Assembly (NCBI RefSeq): GCF_002368095.1
Contig: NZ_AP018227.1
Span: 291,178-355,177 of the forward strand
Direction: 5' to 3'
DNA length: 64,000 bases
Origin: Calothrix parasitica NIES-267
GTDB taxonomy: Bacteria > Cyanobacteriota > Cyanobacteriia > Cyanobacteriales > Nostocaceae
Part shown: positions 1-9,203 of the stretch, one piece after another
How the letters are laid out: every line of letters starts with the position of its first letter
How positions within the stretch are numbered: the stretch's first letter is position 1
Notes under the pieces: model-generated
What the model saw: only the letters and a program-made list of their open reading frames with translations
Database searches by the model: none
What the model was told of the DNA's origin: nothing
Position numbers and translations under genes: made by a program

Positions 1-151
1 AAAATATTTTGCAAAAGCTTTTTGAGAAGGAATTATCCTAGAAAAATGATTATTCATTATATAAACTCTTAATATTTATTTACTATATAACGAAAAAACG
101 CTGCTTGGTGCAACGTCTTTGGATTTGGATTTTATATTGATGAATTGACAA

Positions 152-487
152 TTAAACTACGCGAAAAATAAACGGATAGCGGTAAGGTTCGTCTGGTGAG
201 CCTAATATTTGAACAATGGCGATAATTGGCATCACAAAACTAATTACACCCAAAGCCATCAGTAATGGAATACCTATTAAAACTACAGTCAGCATTGCAG
301 CTATTAATCCATATATATAAAGATTGATGTGAAAATTCAAGGATTCTCTAGCATTAGCCTTTACCACTGAATCTTTTGTAGTAAATAAAATTGCAATGGG
401 TATCGCAATCGCTATAACCATAGAGCTTAAAAATATAGCCCCATGACATAGCGCTGACAATAATTTGCGTTGGTCTGCGTTTTCCAT
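152..487 (-). CDS. DUF4870 domain small membrane protein
   Basis: A protein of about 111 residues with three hydrophobic stretches. The order (RKLLSALCHGAIF, then a long hydrophobic helix, KANARESLNFHIN, then two further helices and a short tail) is the DUF4870 pattern of small Tic20-like membrane proteins of unknown function. The frame stays open upstream to 514, but the start at 487 (MENADQRK) begins just before the conserved part and is preferred. It stands alone on the minus strand. Membrane location is inferred from composition; no role can be assigned. Confidence 0.8.
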   Translation of the reverse strand: MENADQRKLLSALCHGAIFLSSMVIAIAIPIAILFTTKDSVVKANARESLNFHINLYIYGLIAAMLTVVLIGIPLLMALGVISFVMPIIAIVQILGSPDEPYRYPFIFRVV

Positions 488-674
488 ATTACAACTTCTT
501 TCTAGAATTACCATATATATCTACAATAATAATCCTACTAATTTCGTAATATAGTTTGAGTTAAAACCCCCAACATATATGTATAAATTTAAATTAACTA
601 CTACATATAATTACACAAATTTTTTTATTTATTTTGTCCGTGTTTAAAATTATAAATCTGTAGCTTATTTAATT

Positions 675-803
675 TAGGACTTACGCAAAGCAAAATTGTC
701 ATTGCGACCGAAACGGAGTGTAGGGAAGCAATCCCAAAGTTTCGAGAGATTACGTCGCTGTCGCTCGTAATGACCCAATTACGTTACTTTTGCGTAAGTC
801 CTA
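675..803. repeat. MITE-like repeat, family A, copy 1
   Basis: A 129-bp element bounded by near-perfect terminal inverted repeats of about 16 bp (TAGGACTTACGCAAAG at the left, its complement at the right). The interior contains ATTGCGACCGAAACGGAGTG. It has no coding capacity. A second, interrupted copy lies at 52753-52906. The rest of the 488-882 gap holds AT-rich DNA and a short run of TAACTCC-type heptamers at about 840-872. Confidence 0.8.
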
Positions 804-882
804 TAATTAACAAAAAATATTTGTTGTAAATAAATTCCTAACTTCTAACTCCTAACTCTTAACTCCTAACAATTTCTATCTC

Positions 883-2322
883 TTAAATCGCATGAAAATG
901 ACTTTCATTTAGAGAATTAGTCTCAAATCCTTCTAGAGTCGCTAATACCTTATCCCCAAATAAAATATCGCTATTTGAAAAAGATAAATCCTTAAACAGA
1001 AGATTATTGAAAGTTATAATTCTGTCACCTTCTCCTAAATTGAAATCGGTAATTATATCTTTTATCGAACTATTACCATCAAGGTAGAAATTATCTGCTC
1101 CAATACCCCCAGTCATTGTATCTGCACCAGCACCACCATTAAGAAAATCATTCCCTTCACCACCAATTAAAATATCTTGATTATCTCCTCCTAAAAGACC
1201 GTCATTTCCAATACCTCCGTCTAACTTATTTTTACCGTTACCACTTTCGAGAAAATCATTACCCTCTTCACCAAAAAGGTTATCTTCTCCTTGACCACCA
1301 AATAAGTAATCGTCTCCAGCGTTACCGAAGAGTTCATCTTTTCCTTTACCACCTTTAAGAATATCGTCTCCACTAAAGCCTTTAAGAGTATCATCACCCT
1401 TCAATCCGCGAATAATATCCTTGATATCGCTTCCTTCTAAATTGTCATCCTCATTACTACCGTCGATATTATTAGGAATAACTACATTAACTAAACCAAT
1501 ATCGCTATCACCTTGATTATCGCTAACAGTGTATTCAAAACTAGCGCTTCCACTAAAACCTTTATTTGGAGTGAAAATTATTGTGTCGTCGCGAAAGTCA
1601 TCCGTAGTACCGTTGTCATTCAAGTTTACAGTACCATCGACAGCATTGTTAGCAACAGTAATAGTTAGGGAATCATCATCTGAATCGGTATCGTTAGCGA
1701 GTAAATTGGTTACGGGAATCCTAATAACGGTATTTTGAGAAACCGTGACAATATCATCACTAGCTACAGGAGAATTATTAGACTTTGGAGCGGTTTCAAT
1801 TATCAGGGTTGGTTGACTGATAGAAACTGAGTCTACAGACACACCCCCAAGTTCCAAAGCTCGTAAACCTATTCCAACAAAGGGTTCATCGTTTTTGACT
1901 AAATTTTTTACAAAATCTGTTATCTCGAAAGAAAGCTGTTGTCCAACAGATGGTTTGCTGGTATCTTCTGTATCTAAAAGTATTCCTGTCTCAAAATCTG
2001 AAGCATCAGCAACTCCATTTCCAGAGTATCCAAACGCACCGATGCTGTCGGGATTATCGCCGAAAGAAGCGCCCAGTCCACCTACTTCTAAGCCAGTAAT
2101 TTTGACATCAAATCTAGCATTGATAACAGTGTCTCCTTCGGGAATCACGAATTCATGAATATTAAATTCTGCAAATTCTGCTGCTTCACCGCTGCTACCA
2201 AGGATTATAGTAAAAAAATTACCAGGGAAAACGCTATCTCCGGTTCCGTCAAATTCACCATCAAACCCACCGTCTATAACCTCGAAAGTTATTTCCGGTT
2301 CAAATGAAAAAATATTCGTCAT
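883..2322 (-). CDS. RTX calcium-binding protein with cadherin-like domain
   Basis: 479 residues. The first ~180 residues form a beta-rich region without a recognised name. A cadherin/VCBS-like domain follows (about 187-285, starting PVASDDIVTV with NLLANDTDSDDDSL). Then come about ten RTX nonapeptides of the GGxGxDxLx type (about 290-410) and a C-terminal region of the kind that serves as a type I secretion signal. No N-terminal signal peptide is present, which agrees with export by an ABC/MFP/TolC system. No such transporter genes lie nearby. Calcium binding is known for the family; an adhesive or surface role is inference. The ATG at 2322 is followed directly by the conserved-looking frame. 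Confidence 0.85.
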   Translation of the reverse strand: MTNIFSFEPEITFEVIDGGFDGEFDGTGDSVFPGNFFTIILGSSGEAAEFAEFNIHEFVIPEGDTVINARFDVKITGLEVGGLGASFGDNPDSIGAFGYSGNGVADASDFETGILLDTEDTSKPSVGQQLSFEITDFVKNLVKNDEPFVGIGLRALELGGVSVDSVSISQPTLIIETAPKSNNSPVASDDIVTVSQNTVIRIPVTNLLANDTDSDDDSLTITVANNAVDGTVNLNDNGTTDDFRDDTIIFTPNKGFSGSASFEYTVSDNQGDSDIGLVNVVIPNNIDGSNEDDNLEGSDIKDIIRGLKGDDTLKGFSGDDILKGGKGKDELFGNAGDDYLFGGQGEDNLFGEEGNDFLESGNGKNKLDGGIGNDGLLGGDNQDILIGGEGNDFLNGGAGADTMTGGIGADNFYLDGNSSIKDIITDFNLGEGDRIITFNNLLFKDLSFSNSDILFGDKVLATLEGFETNSLNESHFHAI

Positions 2323-2467
2323 AAAGCCCCCCTGAAAACCGAAAGTTCATGATAAACAGTTTTGATAAAGCATTCAACTGTGTAGCTGTAACTTTAGTAG
2401 TATGGAAGGAGACGTTTTACTATAAAGATTGTTCTTTTAGTTACTAATTATTCCTCAAAAAAACCTA

Positions 2468-3169
2468 ATGAGTTTCATAGAAAAATTTGATGTACTTCTA
2501 CTTGATGTAGGTCACACTTTTATGTTTGAAGGCTATCGATTTTCACCTAAAGAAGATTTTGCAGCAACTTATCGTAGTCTGAATGGGGATTTGTTGGCGG
2601 ATGAGTTAGTAAATAATATTATATTTACGGTTTCTAGAAGAATAAAAGCTGACGGAAAAAAACCAGATTTTTATGAGCGTTTACCTCCAGTAATTAGTTA
2701 TTTACAGAAACATCCTCAAGCAAATAATTTACCAGCAAATGAACTAAATCTATTAGAGCAAGTTTTTGCAAATCATGAAGTTGGAGTCATATCTCAAGGC
2801 TATGTTGAGGTTTTACATAAATTACGAAAAACTCATCATTTGGGTATTATCTCTAATATTTGGTCTACAAAAGATATATTCTTGAAAGAATTTGATAGAG
2901 TTGGGATTCGTAATCTATTCGAGATAATTGTATTTTCATCCGATTTCGGTTGGATTAAGCCATCAACGAAACTTTTTAATCAAGCAATTGAAAACTTTGA
3001 TGTCGAGCGTGAAAAAATAGTTTATATTGGTGACCATATCATGCGTGACGTTGGTGGAGCAAAAACAGCTGGAATATCAACTGTTTGGATAAATCGACGC
3101 GGAAAACAGCTTAATGAAACTATGACAATTCCCGATTTAATTATTAAAGATTTACAAGAATTAATATAG
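2468..3169 (+). CDS. HAD-superfamily hydrolase
   Basis: 233 residues with the HAD motifs in order: motif I LLLDVGHT (nucleophile Asp-13), motif II GIISN, motif III WIKPS (Lys) and motif IV IGDHIMRDVGGAKTAG. An alpha-helical cap lies between motifs I and II. The usual second Asp of motif I is Gly-15, a variant seen in several HAD subgroups, so phosphatase activity is not assured. The substrate is unknown. The stop lies 17 bp before the msrA start, so the two are probably co-transcribed. Confidence 0.85.
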   Translation: MSFIEKFDVLLLDVGHTFMFEGYRFSPKEDFAATYRSLNGDLLADELVNNIIFTVSRRIKADGKKPDFYERLPPVISYLQKHPQANNLPANELNLLEQVFANHEVGVISQGYVEVLHKLRKTHHLGIISNIWSTKDIFLKEFDRVGIRNLFEIIVFSSDFGWIKPSTKLFNQAIENFDVEREKIVYIGDHIMRDVGGAKTAGISTVWINRRGKQLNETMTIPDLIIKDLQELI

Positions 3170-3186
3170 TTAATATCAGAATTACT

Positions 3187-3648
3187 ATGAAAGCTACATT
3201 TGGTGCAGGTTGTTTTTGGGGAGTAGAAGCTGCTTTTCGTCGATTGAATGGTGTTAATTCTACATCAGTGGGATATATGGGGGGACATTTTGAAAATCCC
3301 TGTTATCTTGATGTGCTTTCTCGAATTACCGGACATGCTGAAGTTGCACAAGTTGAATACGACCCAGATATTATTAGTTATGAAGAGTTGTTAGGAATAT
3401 TTTGGAAGATTCACGACCCTACAAGTTTGAATCGTCAGGGAGCGGATAGGGGAGACCAGTATCGTTCTGTTATATTTTTTCATAATTCCGAACAGGAGGT
3501 AATTGCGAGAAATTCAAAGCAGCAATTACAGAATTCGGGAAAGTATGAAAAAGATATTGTAACTGAGATTAAACCAGCTACTCGTTATTGGTTAGCTTCA
3601 GAAGAGCATCAGCAGTATTTTGAGAAGAAAAATCGGGTTGAAGGTTAA
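3187..3648 (+). CDS. msrA: Peptide-methionine (S)-S-oxide reductase MsrA, short form
   Basis: 153 residues. Reduces methionine-S-sulfoxide in proteins. The active site is AGCFWGVE with Cys-9, followed by GHAEVAQVEYDP and QGADRGDQYRSVIFF, all standard for MsrA. The only other cysteine (near residue 39) is not at the usual C-terminal resolving position, so this looks like a one-Cys type that would depend on an external reductant. It lies directly downstream of the HAD gene. A second, longer MsrA with C-terminal cysteines is at 36294-36947. Confidence 0.93.
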   Translation: MKATFGAGCFWGVEAAFRRLNGVNSTSVGYMGGHFENPCYLDVLSRITGHAEVAQVEYDPDIISYEELLGIFWKIHDPTSLNRQGADRGDQYRSVIFFHNSEQEVIARNSKQQLQNSGKYEKDIVTEIKPATRYWLASEEHQQYFEKKNRVEG

Positions 3649-3709
3649 AGGTTAGAGGTCAAAGGTTAGAGGTCAAAGGTTAAAGGTTAAAGGTTAAAGG
3701 TCAGAGGTA
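3645..3709. repeat. Heptamer tandem repeat (STRR-like)
   Basis: About nine degenerate copies of a GGTTAAA / GGTCAAA / GGTTAGA heptamer directly behind the msrA stop. This is the short tandemly repeated repetitive type known from heterocystous cyanobacteria. Related heptamers recur at many intergenic sites in the window. Confidence 0.85.
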
Positions 3710-3718
3710 TTACAACTA

Positions 3719-3753
3719 AGAAACCAGACTTGTGTAAAAAAAACCAGGTTTCT
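3719..3753 (+). terminator. Hairpin with T-rich tail after msrA
   Basis: AGAAACC and GGTTTCT arms separated by a loop of about 21 nt, followed by GTATTTTTTG. It lies between the convergent msrA and the gene ending at 3820, and could stop transcription from msrA. Confidence 0.4.
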
Positions 3754-3819
3754 GTATTTTTTGTTAATTGCAATAGAGATAATAACTGATTACTGAACCG
3801 GTGATTTGAAAATATATTT

Positions 3820-4758
3820 TTACTTTTGATTTATCAACATATCAAAAATCAACATAAATATTCTGGCATTAGCAATAGTATTATAAGGTATTCGCCATAT
3901 TCCATCAGAACCGAAACCAAGAAAGCTAGATTTAACTTCTTTAGGAATAATTAGAATAATACCTTGAGATAAACTTACTTGTTTAATTTCATTTCCATCA
4001 AGACGGGAAGGTTTACCTTTTTTAATTAATTCCACATAACCTTGACCGATAACAATAGCATCTTTATTTCCGACGTTAAAAGTCACCTTACCGTTTTGCT
4101 TTAATTCTTGATGAAGAAGCTCAAATTTAAATAAACTCCAAGCTTTTTCTGCTGCTAGTGCAAAATAATAAGGGTCTAAAGGTGGTGGGTTATCTTCGGG
4201 GCTATGGTATTCTCCATTTATATTAAATACTGTTTCACCATTAGCCTTTTTCCATTCAAAACTATATCTTGTCATGGTATAAATACCATTGGCAAAATGT
4301 TGTATTTTTTCAACCCTTAATTCTTCTGCTTGATGAAACAAGAATAGTCCAATTCCTTTATTCGGATTTGGTTTTTTCTTCAATATATAATTTGCAATAC
4401 CGCTATCACCTACATAACTACAGCTTGCAGGAAGGTTTGAAAATATAGATATAATAGATAAGCCGATAGCAACTACTAGACCGCTAATTAATGCTATAGC
4501 TGAATTTCCGAATGCTGCTCTTAATATTGCAGCAAGTGATAAACCACAAAAGAAACCGATACTAATTCCAGTTACTAACTTATTAATAAATTTTGTTTGT
4601 TGGATTATCTTACCATTTTGGATGGTAGAAGAAGCACTACGGAGATTAACTATATCTTGTGGAGGAGGTGTAAAAAACGTAAGGTCGGATGGTATTGTTT
4701 CTCCTCTGTGGGTTTTGATATCTGGACTAGGTTTCCATTTAGATTCTAATTCGGTCAT
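3820..4758 (-). CDS. Conserved membrane protein of unknown function (paralog 1)
   Basis: 312 residues; family not recognised. The N-terminus is a conserved cytoplasmic-type stretch (WKPSPDIKTHRG ... LTFFTPPPQDIVNLRSASST). Two adjacent membrane helices follow at about 63-112, then SCSYVGDSGIANY and a soluble domain of about 190 residues containing GIGLFLFHQAEELRVEKIQ, AALAAEKAW-like helices and a C-terminal SFLGFGSDGIWRIPY. It is a tandem paralog of the gene at 5022-5990, with the same domain order and near-identical ends. Function is unknown; the shared architecture suggests a membrane-anchored soluble domain. Confidence 0.75.
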   Translation of the reverse strand: MTELESKWKPSPDIKTHRGETIPSDLTFFTPPPQDIVNLRSASSTIQNGKIIQQTKFINKLVTGISIGFFCGLSLAAILRAAFGNSAIALISGLVVAIGLSIISIFSNLPASCSYVGDSGIANYILKKKPNPNKGIGLFLFHQAEELRVEKIQHFANGIYTMTRYSFEWKKANGETVFNINGEYHSPEDNPPPLDPYYFALAAEKAWSLFKFELLHQELKQNGKVTFNVGNKDAIVIGQGYVELIKKGKPSRLDGNEIKQVSLSQGIILIIPKEVKSSFLGFGSDGIWRIPYNTIANARIFMLIFDMLINQK

Positions 4759-4925
4759 TATTAAAGATTTTTATAGCAAATTGAATATTTACAGGATATT
4801 TTTAAAATCTTCATTTGTCACTTGAGGAAATTAACTAGATATTTTTACGGATAAACTGTTTTAATTTGATTAGTGTAATCTATTTTTAATGCTAAAGATT
4901 AAAGGTTAAAGCTATTAAAAATAAA

Positions 4926-4952
4926 AACCCGATTTTTTTTAATAACCGGGTT
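4926..4952 (-). terminator. Hairpin after the upstream paralog
   Basis: AACCCG and CGGGTT arms. Read on the minus strand they are followed by TTTTTATTTTT, just behind the stop of the gene at 5022. A similar AAACC/GGTTT hairpin follows the second paralog, so the 3' flank was probably duplicated with the gene. Confidence 0.45.
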
Positions 4953-5021
4953 CGTATTGTTTCATAGTTAAGATACAACCGATAACTAAAAAACCATTGA
5001 AATATTTATAAAAATATATTT

Positions 5022-5990
5022 TTATTTCTGATTTATCAACATATCAAAAACAAGGATAAATATTCTTGCATTTGCCATATCCTTGTAGGGAATTCTCAAT
5101 ATACCATCATGATTAAAGCCTAAAAAACTAGGTCTAACTTCTTTCGGAATAATTTGGATAACACCTCTTGATATATCGATTTTACTTATTTCTTCTGAGT
5201 TAAAGCGAATGCTATTACCTTTCTGAAATAGTTCTATGTAATCTTTGGTAACAGTAATCGCATCGTCTTTTTGCAATCTAAACTTTAGCTTACCGTTTTG
5301 CTCTAACTCTTGCTTTACTTGTTCAAATTTAAATAAACTCCAGGCTTTTTCTGCTGCTAATGCAAAATAATAACGGTCTAAGGGTGGGGGGTTGTCTTCA
5401 CGGCTACGATGCAATCCACCTACATGAAAAACTATTTCATTATTAGTGTTTCTCCATTCAAAAATATAGGTAGTATATTGATAAGCTCTATTAACATACT
5501 GTTGAATCTTGTTTACTCTTAATTCTTCTGCTTGATGAAATAAAAATAATCCTATACCATTCTTAGAATTTGCTTCCTTTCCATAAGCATAATTAGCAAT
5601 ACCGTTATCACCAACATAATTACAATATGTAGGTAATTTCCATTCACCACGTAAAGACAGAAATAAAATAATAACAGCAACTATAGATACTGCAATCAGA
5701 GCATAATCCATCAATTGCAAATCTAAAAAACCATCTAAGAGTATCACTACTACAAAAACAAGCATACCCCCAGCCCATGACAAAAAAACAGCAGAAAATA
5801 TCTTATTAAATACATCAATACCTTTCATTTGCAGTCCTGGTTTTCCAGTTTCTAAAGTTGAAGCAGCACTGCGAAGATTAACTATTTCCCGAGGTGGTGG
5901 TGTAAAAAATACTAAGTTCGGTGGAATTGAATTACCTTTATGGGTCTTAATATCAGCGCTCGGCTTCCATTGAGATATTGATGATGTCAT
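5022..5990 (-). CDS. Conserved membrane protein of unknown function (paralog 2)
   Basis: 322 residues; not recognised. It shares with the neighbour at 3820-4758 the N-terminal WKPSADIKTHKG ... FFTPPPREIVNLRSAAST block, two membrane helices (about 65-110), the CNYVGDNGIANY segment, GIGLFLFHQAEELRVNKIQ, DNPPPLDRYYFALAAEKAWSL and the C-terminal SFLGFNHDGILRIPY. The membrane helices are the most diverged part. Order and spacing (263 bp apart, same strand) point to local duplication followed by divergence. Confidence 0.75.
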   Translation of the reverse strand: MTSSISQWKPSADIKTHKGNSIPPNLVFFTPPPREIVNLRSAASTLETGKPGLQMKGIDVFNKIFSAVFLSWAGGMLVFVVVILLDGFLDLQLMDYALIAVSIVAVIILFLSLRGEWKLPTYCNYVGDNGIANYAYGKEANSKNGIGLFLFHQAEELRVNKIQQYVNRAYQYTTYIFEWRNTNNEIVFHVGGLHRSREDNPPPLDRYYFALAAEKAWSLFKFEQVKQELEQNGKLKFRLQKDDAITVTKDYIELFQKGNSIRFNSEEISKIDISRGVIQIIPKEVRPSFLGFNHDGILRIPYKDMANARIFILVFDMLINQK

Positions 5991-6179
5991 TGATTAAGAT
6001 TTTTTGTTAAATGTAGGTATTTATTAGGATATTATTAAAAGCTGATTTTTTATATGAATTTATGATTGATTTTAAGCTTGATATTAGCTGGTTATTAAAA
6101 CTATTGCGATAGGACATCGGTTTATTTTCAACCGTGTTTAGAAGAATTTCTTAATCTTTATCAATTTCACGTGATAACT

Positions 6180-6551
6180 TTAGCTATTTAACTCCAGGTA
6201 ATCAGAATCTAAATTCCAATTTTCATCTATAAAATCTAAACTTTCGCTATAGATTAAACTCAATTCACCAATTTTGATGTAATTATCATTAATTATATTT
6301 TGAATAGTAAATTTCATCTGAATAAATCTTTGATTTACATTTACTCCAATAGAAGTACTAATTAATTCTGTTTGTAAGTTATTAGGAAGAATAATTTCTT
6401 CGTAATAGTTATCGATTTCATCCCAATAGCCATATACTTTGTAATGACATAGTTCTAAGTGTTCTTTAATTAATGCATTAGCATCTATATTTTCTAATAC
6501 ATCTGTTAAATCATTCCAAATTTGGTGATTTTTTAATTCTACGAAAGTCAT
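6180..6551 (-). CDS. Hypothetical protein, overlaps the gene upstream
   Basis: 123 residues, acidic, rich in Asn, Ile and Glu, with no membrane segment and no recognised domain. Its start lies inside the end of the 61-codon frame at 6511-6696 (41-bp overlap in a different frame). The pair is either translationally coupled or one gene split by a frameshift. I cannot decide from one sequence. Confidence 0.55.
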   Translation of the reverse strand: MTFVELKNHQIWNDLTDVLENIDANALIKEHLELCHYKVYGYWDEIDNYYEEIILPNNLQTELISTSIGVNVNQRFIQMKFTIQNIINDNYIKIGELSLIYSESLDFIDENWNLDSDYLELNS

Positions 6552-6696
6552 ATACTTGAATTAATGTTCTGTTATCAAACCAGGGAAGTGCAACTAGTTT
6601 AATTTGCTCTGGGCTGAAGGAAACTAATAGCCCATTAATTGTGTGGTAAATTTCATCAGGTTGAATATCCGCCCATTGATTGGGTAGACTTTCCAT
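6511..6696 (-). CDS. Small hypothetical protein, first of an overlapping pair
   Basis: 61 residues, starting MESLPNQWADIQPDEIYH and ending IKKSPNLE. The sequence is well folded-looking (alternating hydrophobic positions in YHTINGLLVSFSPEQIKLVALPWFD) and not low complexity. No family recognised. It overlaps the 123-residue gene downstream by 41 bp. Confidence 0.5.
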   Translation of the reverse strand: MESLPNQWADIQPDEIYHTINGLLVSFSPEQIKLVALPWFDNRTLIQVYDFRRIKKSPNLE

Positions 6697-7059
6697 TGTT
6701 TTTTAAGTTAATTAACGAGTCAAGTATACAGCTATAGGACGGCTCTAAAACCCGACGGACATTTTTACGCATATTTCGCATTTTTATCTAATTTGGGCAT
6801 TACAGGCGGTTTAGATAAAGATTGGCTGGTTTCACAAAGTTTACCAAGCAAGTTTCGGTTGGGTTGAGGAACGAAACCCAATCGAAACACTGATGAATTT
6901 GACATCTGTTTAATTACTGATTTTGATTGATGAGTGAGGAGATATATTACATGATTACGATTGAATGTAAGTAATTAAACATAATTAATTTCGCAATGTT
7001 CGCAGCGAGTGTAACAGAGCGAAAAGAAGCAACCACAAGGGTTAGGATTAATTTTCTTT
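6697..7059. other. Intergenic region with a decayed dispersed repeat
   Basis: No gene seen. Positions about 6990-7050 (GCAATGTTCGCAGCGAGTGT ... GAAGCAACCACAAGGGTTAGGATTA) resemble the repeat at 16446-16519, which shares the TGCGAGTGGAACGGAGTGAAA ... CACAAGGGTTAGGATTA organisation. It is read here as a decayed copy of the same element. Confidence 0.5.
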
Positions 7060-9159
7060 TCAATTGCTTGCAACATTAATTGGATACTCTGGGCTAATCG
7101 CATCAGCAGCAGCAGCAACTTTCTCAACTACATTTGCAGGTAAAGGAACATAACCGAGTTCAGGAGCAGCTTTTTGACCTTCAGTCAAAGCATATTCAAT
7201 CATCGCTTCCATAGCTTTGGCTGTTGCTGGATTATCATAATTTTTGTAAGCCAAAAGCCAGGTGAAGGTAACAATGGGATAAGATTCTTCTCCTTCTGGG
7301 TCGAGAATAAAGGCACGGAGGTTTTCAGGTAAATCAATAGCTCCCAAAGCTTTAGATGCAGATTCATCACTTGGTGCAACAAATTTACCCGCTTTATTTT
7401 CCAAAGTCGCCATAGTTAAACCTTGGTTTTTACCGTAACCGTACTCTACATAACCAATAGCACCAGGAGTTTGCTGAACTTGAGCAGTGATACCTTCATT
7501 ACGTTTAGCACCAATTCCAGTAGGCCAAGATATAGTCTTACCGTCACCAGGCCCATTTTTCCACTCATCGCTAATAGCGCTTAAGTGCTTTGTAAATACA
7601 GCAGTTGTGCCACTACCATCAGAACGAGTCACAACTGTAATGTTTTGGTCGGGAAGATTAGTACTAGGGTTAGCCGCAGCGATTTCGGGGTCGTTCCACT
7701 TAGTAATCTGACCTAAGAAGATATCGGTATAAACTTGACGCGGTAACTTCAATTCATTAATTCCAGGTAAGTTGTAAGCGAGTACAACGCTACCACCAGT
7801 CATAGGTAGTAATAATACACCTCTATCAACCTTAGCGATTTCTTCATCCTTCATTGCTACGTCGCTAGCACCGAAGTCAACCGTACCAGCGATAAACTGT
7901 CTTACACCAGCACCACTACCAATTGACTGATAGTTGATTCGGAGATTGGGGTACTTAAAATTGATATCTTTAAACCAACGCTCGTAAAGCAATCTAGGGA
8001 AAGATGCACCCGCACCATTCAAAGTAGTATCTCCACCCAAGTCCAGCCTTGGGGTTATAATTTGGTCTTCGTCATTTCTACTTAAAGGTGCTGTTTCGTT
8101 GTTATCTTTAATTGAAGGTTTTGTAAATAACTGATTCGCGATTATAGCTGTCACTAAACCCCCACCTGCAAAACCAAGAATCTGAAGAGTTCTCCGACGT
8201 GAGAAATTAATTGTTGATTTTGGTGTTGGTGTTATTTGCGGTGTAGAAACGGGTGTTGGTGTTGGTGTTATTGGTTGCGGTGTTGGAACGGGATTTGGTG
8301 ACGGTATTGGTGGATTTAGCAGTGTAGATTCTATAGAAGGTGTTGGGACTGTCTGCGCTAATGTTGTCAGCCCTTGCAATGCATCTGTTGCGTGAGAATA
8401 ACGCAAACTATAATGACGGCGTACCATTTTGGTAATCACTTCTGCTAGATTTTGACTAACCTGTGATTTCTCCAACCAAATCACTTCACCTGTTTGGGGA
8501 TTTTCTTCTAATTCAAAGGGTTGAAGTCCAGTTAAAGCTTGAATTGCAATCATCCCCACTGCATAAATATCGCTTGCCAAACAAGGTTTTCCCAAACCCT
8601 GCTCGGTGGGCATAAATCCCGGTGTACCAATGACTACACTTGATTTTATTTCACCTTGGGTATTTATCATCAAACTTCCTAATTCTTTGACTGCACCAAA
8701 GTCAATTAAAAAAATTCTGCCATCTTCTCGACGACGCATTAGGTTTTGGGGTTTGATATCTCGGTGAATTACTCCATATTTATGTACAAATGATAATACT
8801 TCTAAAACGTCTTTCAATAACTTATTAACATAAGCTTCACTCAGTCGCTTTCCTGGAGATAATTCTTGACTTAAATCGTGTCCTTCAATAAATTCTTGAA
8901 CTATGTAGAGATTATCTTCTTCTTGAAAGTGCGCTAATAGTTGGGGAATTTGGGGATGTTTTCCCAACTTTTCTAAAATAGCGGCTTCTTTATTAAAAAA
9001 ATCTATAACTCGCGGGTGGTTTTGGTTGGGACGTAGTTGTTTGACTACACATAGGGGTTTACTTGGTTGCATAATATCTCTTGCGAGATAGGTAATTGCA
9101 AAACCACCTCCACCTAACGTTTGAGTAACTTCGTAACGTCCGACTAAAGTCGTCACCAT
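7060..9159 (-). CDS. Ser/Thr protein kinase fused to a PstS-like phosphate-binding domain
   Basis: 699 residues in one frame. Residues 8-265 are a Hanks-type kinase: glycine loop LGGGGFAIT (15-23), Lys-40, catalytic HRDIKPQN (132-139), DFG (153-155) and GTPGFMPTEQ. A Pro/Thr-rich linker (270-315) leads to a single hydrophobic helix (about 327-345) preceded by SRRRTLQILG, which resembles a twin-arginine motif. Residues 376-690 match PstS: LNGAGASFPRLLYERW, INYQSIGSGAGVRQF, DFGASD, TRSDGSGTTAVFTKHL and GAIGYVEYGY. These are the phosphate-contacting loops of PstS. By topology the kinase is cytoplasmic and the binding domain periplasmic, so a phosphate-responsive receptor kinase is a fair inference. 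No pst transport genes are nearby. Confidence 0.92.
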   Translation of the reverse strand: MVTTLVGRYEVTQTLGGGGFAITYLARDIMQPSKPLCVVKQLRPNQNHPRVIDFFNKEAAILEKLGKHPQIPQLLAHFQEEDNLYIVQEFIEGHDLSQELSPGKRLSEAYVNKLLKDVLEVLSFVHKYGVIHRDIKPQNLMRRREDGRIFLIDFGAVKELGSLMINTQGEIKSSVVIGTPGFMPTEQGLGKPCLASDIYAVGMIAIQALTGLQPFELEENPQTGEVIWLEKSQVSQNLAEVITKMVRRHYSLRYSHATDALQGLTTLAQTVPTPSIESTLLNPPIPSPNPVPTPQPITPTPTPVSTPQITPTPKSTINFSRRRTLQILGFAGGGLVTAIIANQLFTKPSIKDNNETAPLSRNDEDQIITPRLDLGGDTTLNGAGASFPRLLYERWFKDINFKYPNLRINYQSIGSGAGVRQFIAGTVDFGASDVAMKDEEIAKVDRGVLLLPMTGGSVVLAYNLPGINELKLPRQVYTDIFLGQITKWNDPEIAAANPSTNLPDQNITVVTRSDGSGTTAVFTKHLSAISDEWKNGPGDGKTISWPTGIGAKRNEGITAQVQQTPGAIGYVEYGYGKNQGLTMATLENKAGKFVAPSDESASKALGAIDLPENLRAFILDPEGEESYPIVTFTWLLAYKNYDNPATAKAMEAMIEYALTEGQKAAPELGYVPLPANVVEKVAAAADAISPEYPINVASN

Positions 9160-9203
9160 TCCCTAATCTCCCCAATTAGTATAAAAACGAGCTTAAATGT
9201 TTT

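Noticed and set aside
675..803. Family A element considered as an insertion sequence
   Set aside because: It has terminal repeats but no transposase frame, so only a non-autonomous element can be claimed.
1529..1738. Open frame on the plus strand inside the RTX/cadherin gene
   Set aside because: It is the complement of a long, clearly coding frame with recognisable domains; no ribosome-binding site and no similarity to known proteins.
3645..3709. Heptamer array considered as a CRISPR-like array
   Set aside because: Units are 7 bp, without spacers; it is a simple tandem repeat.
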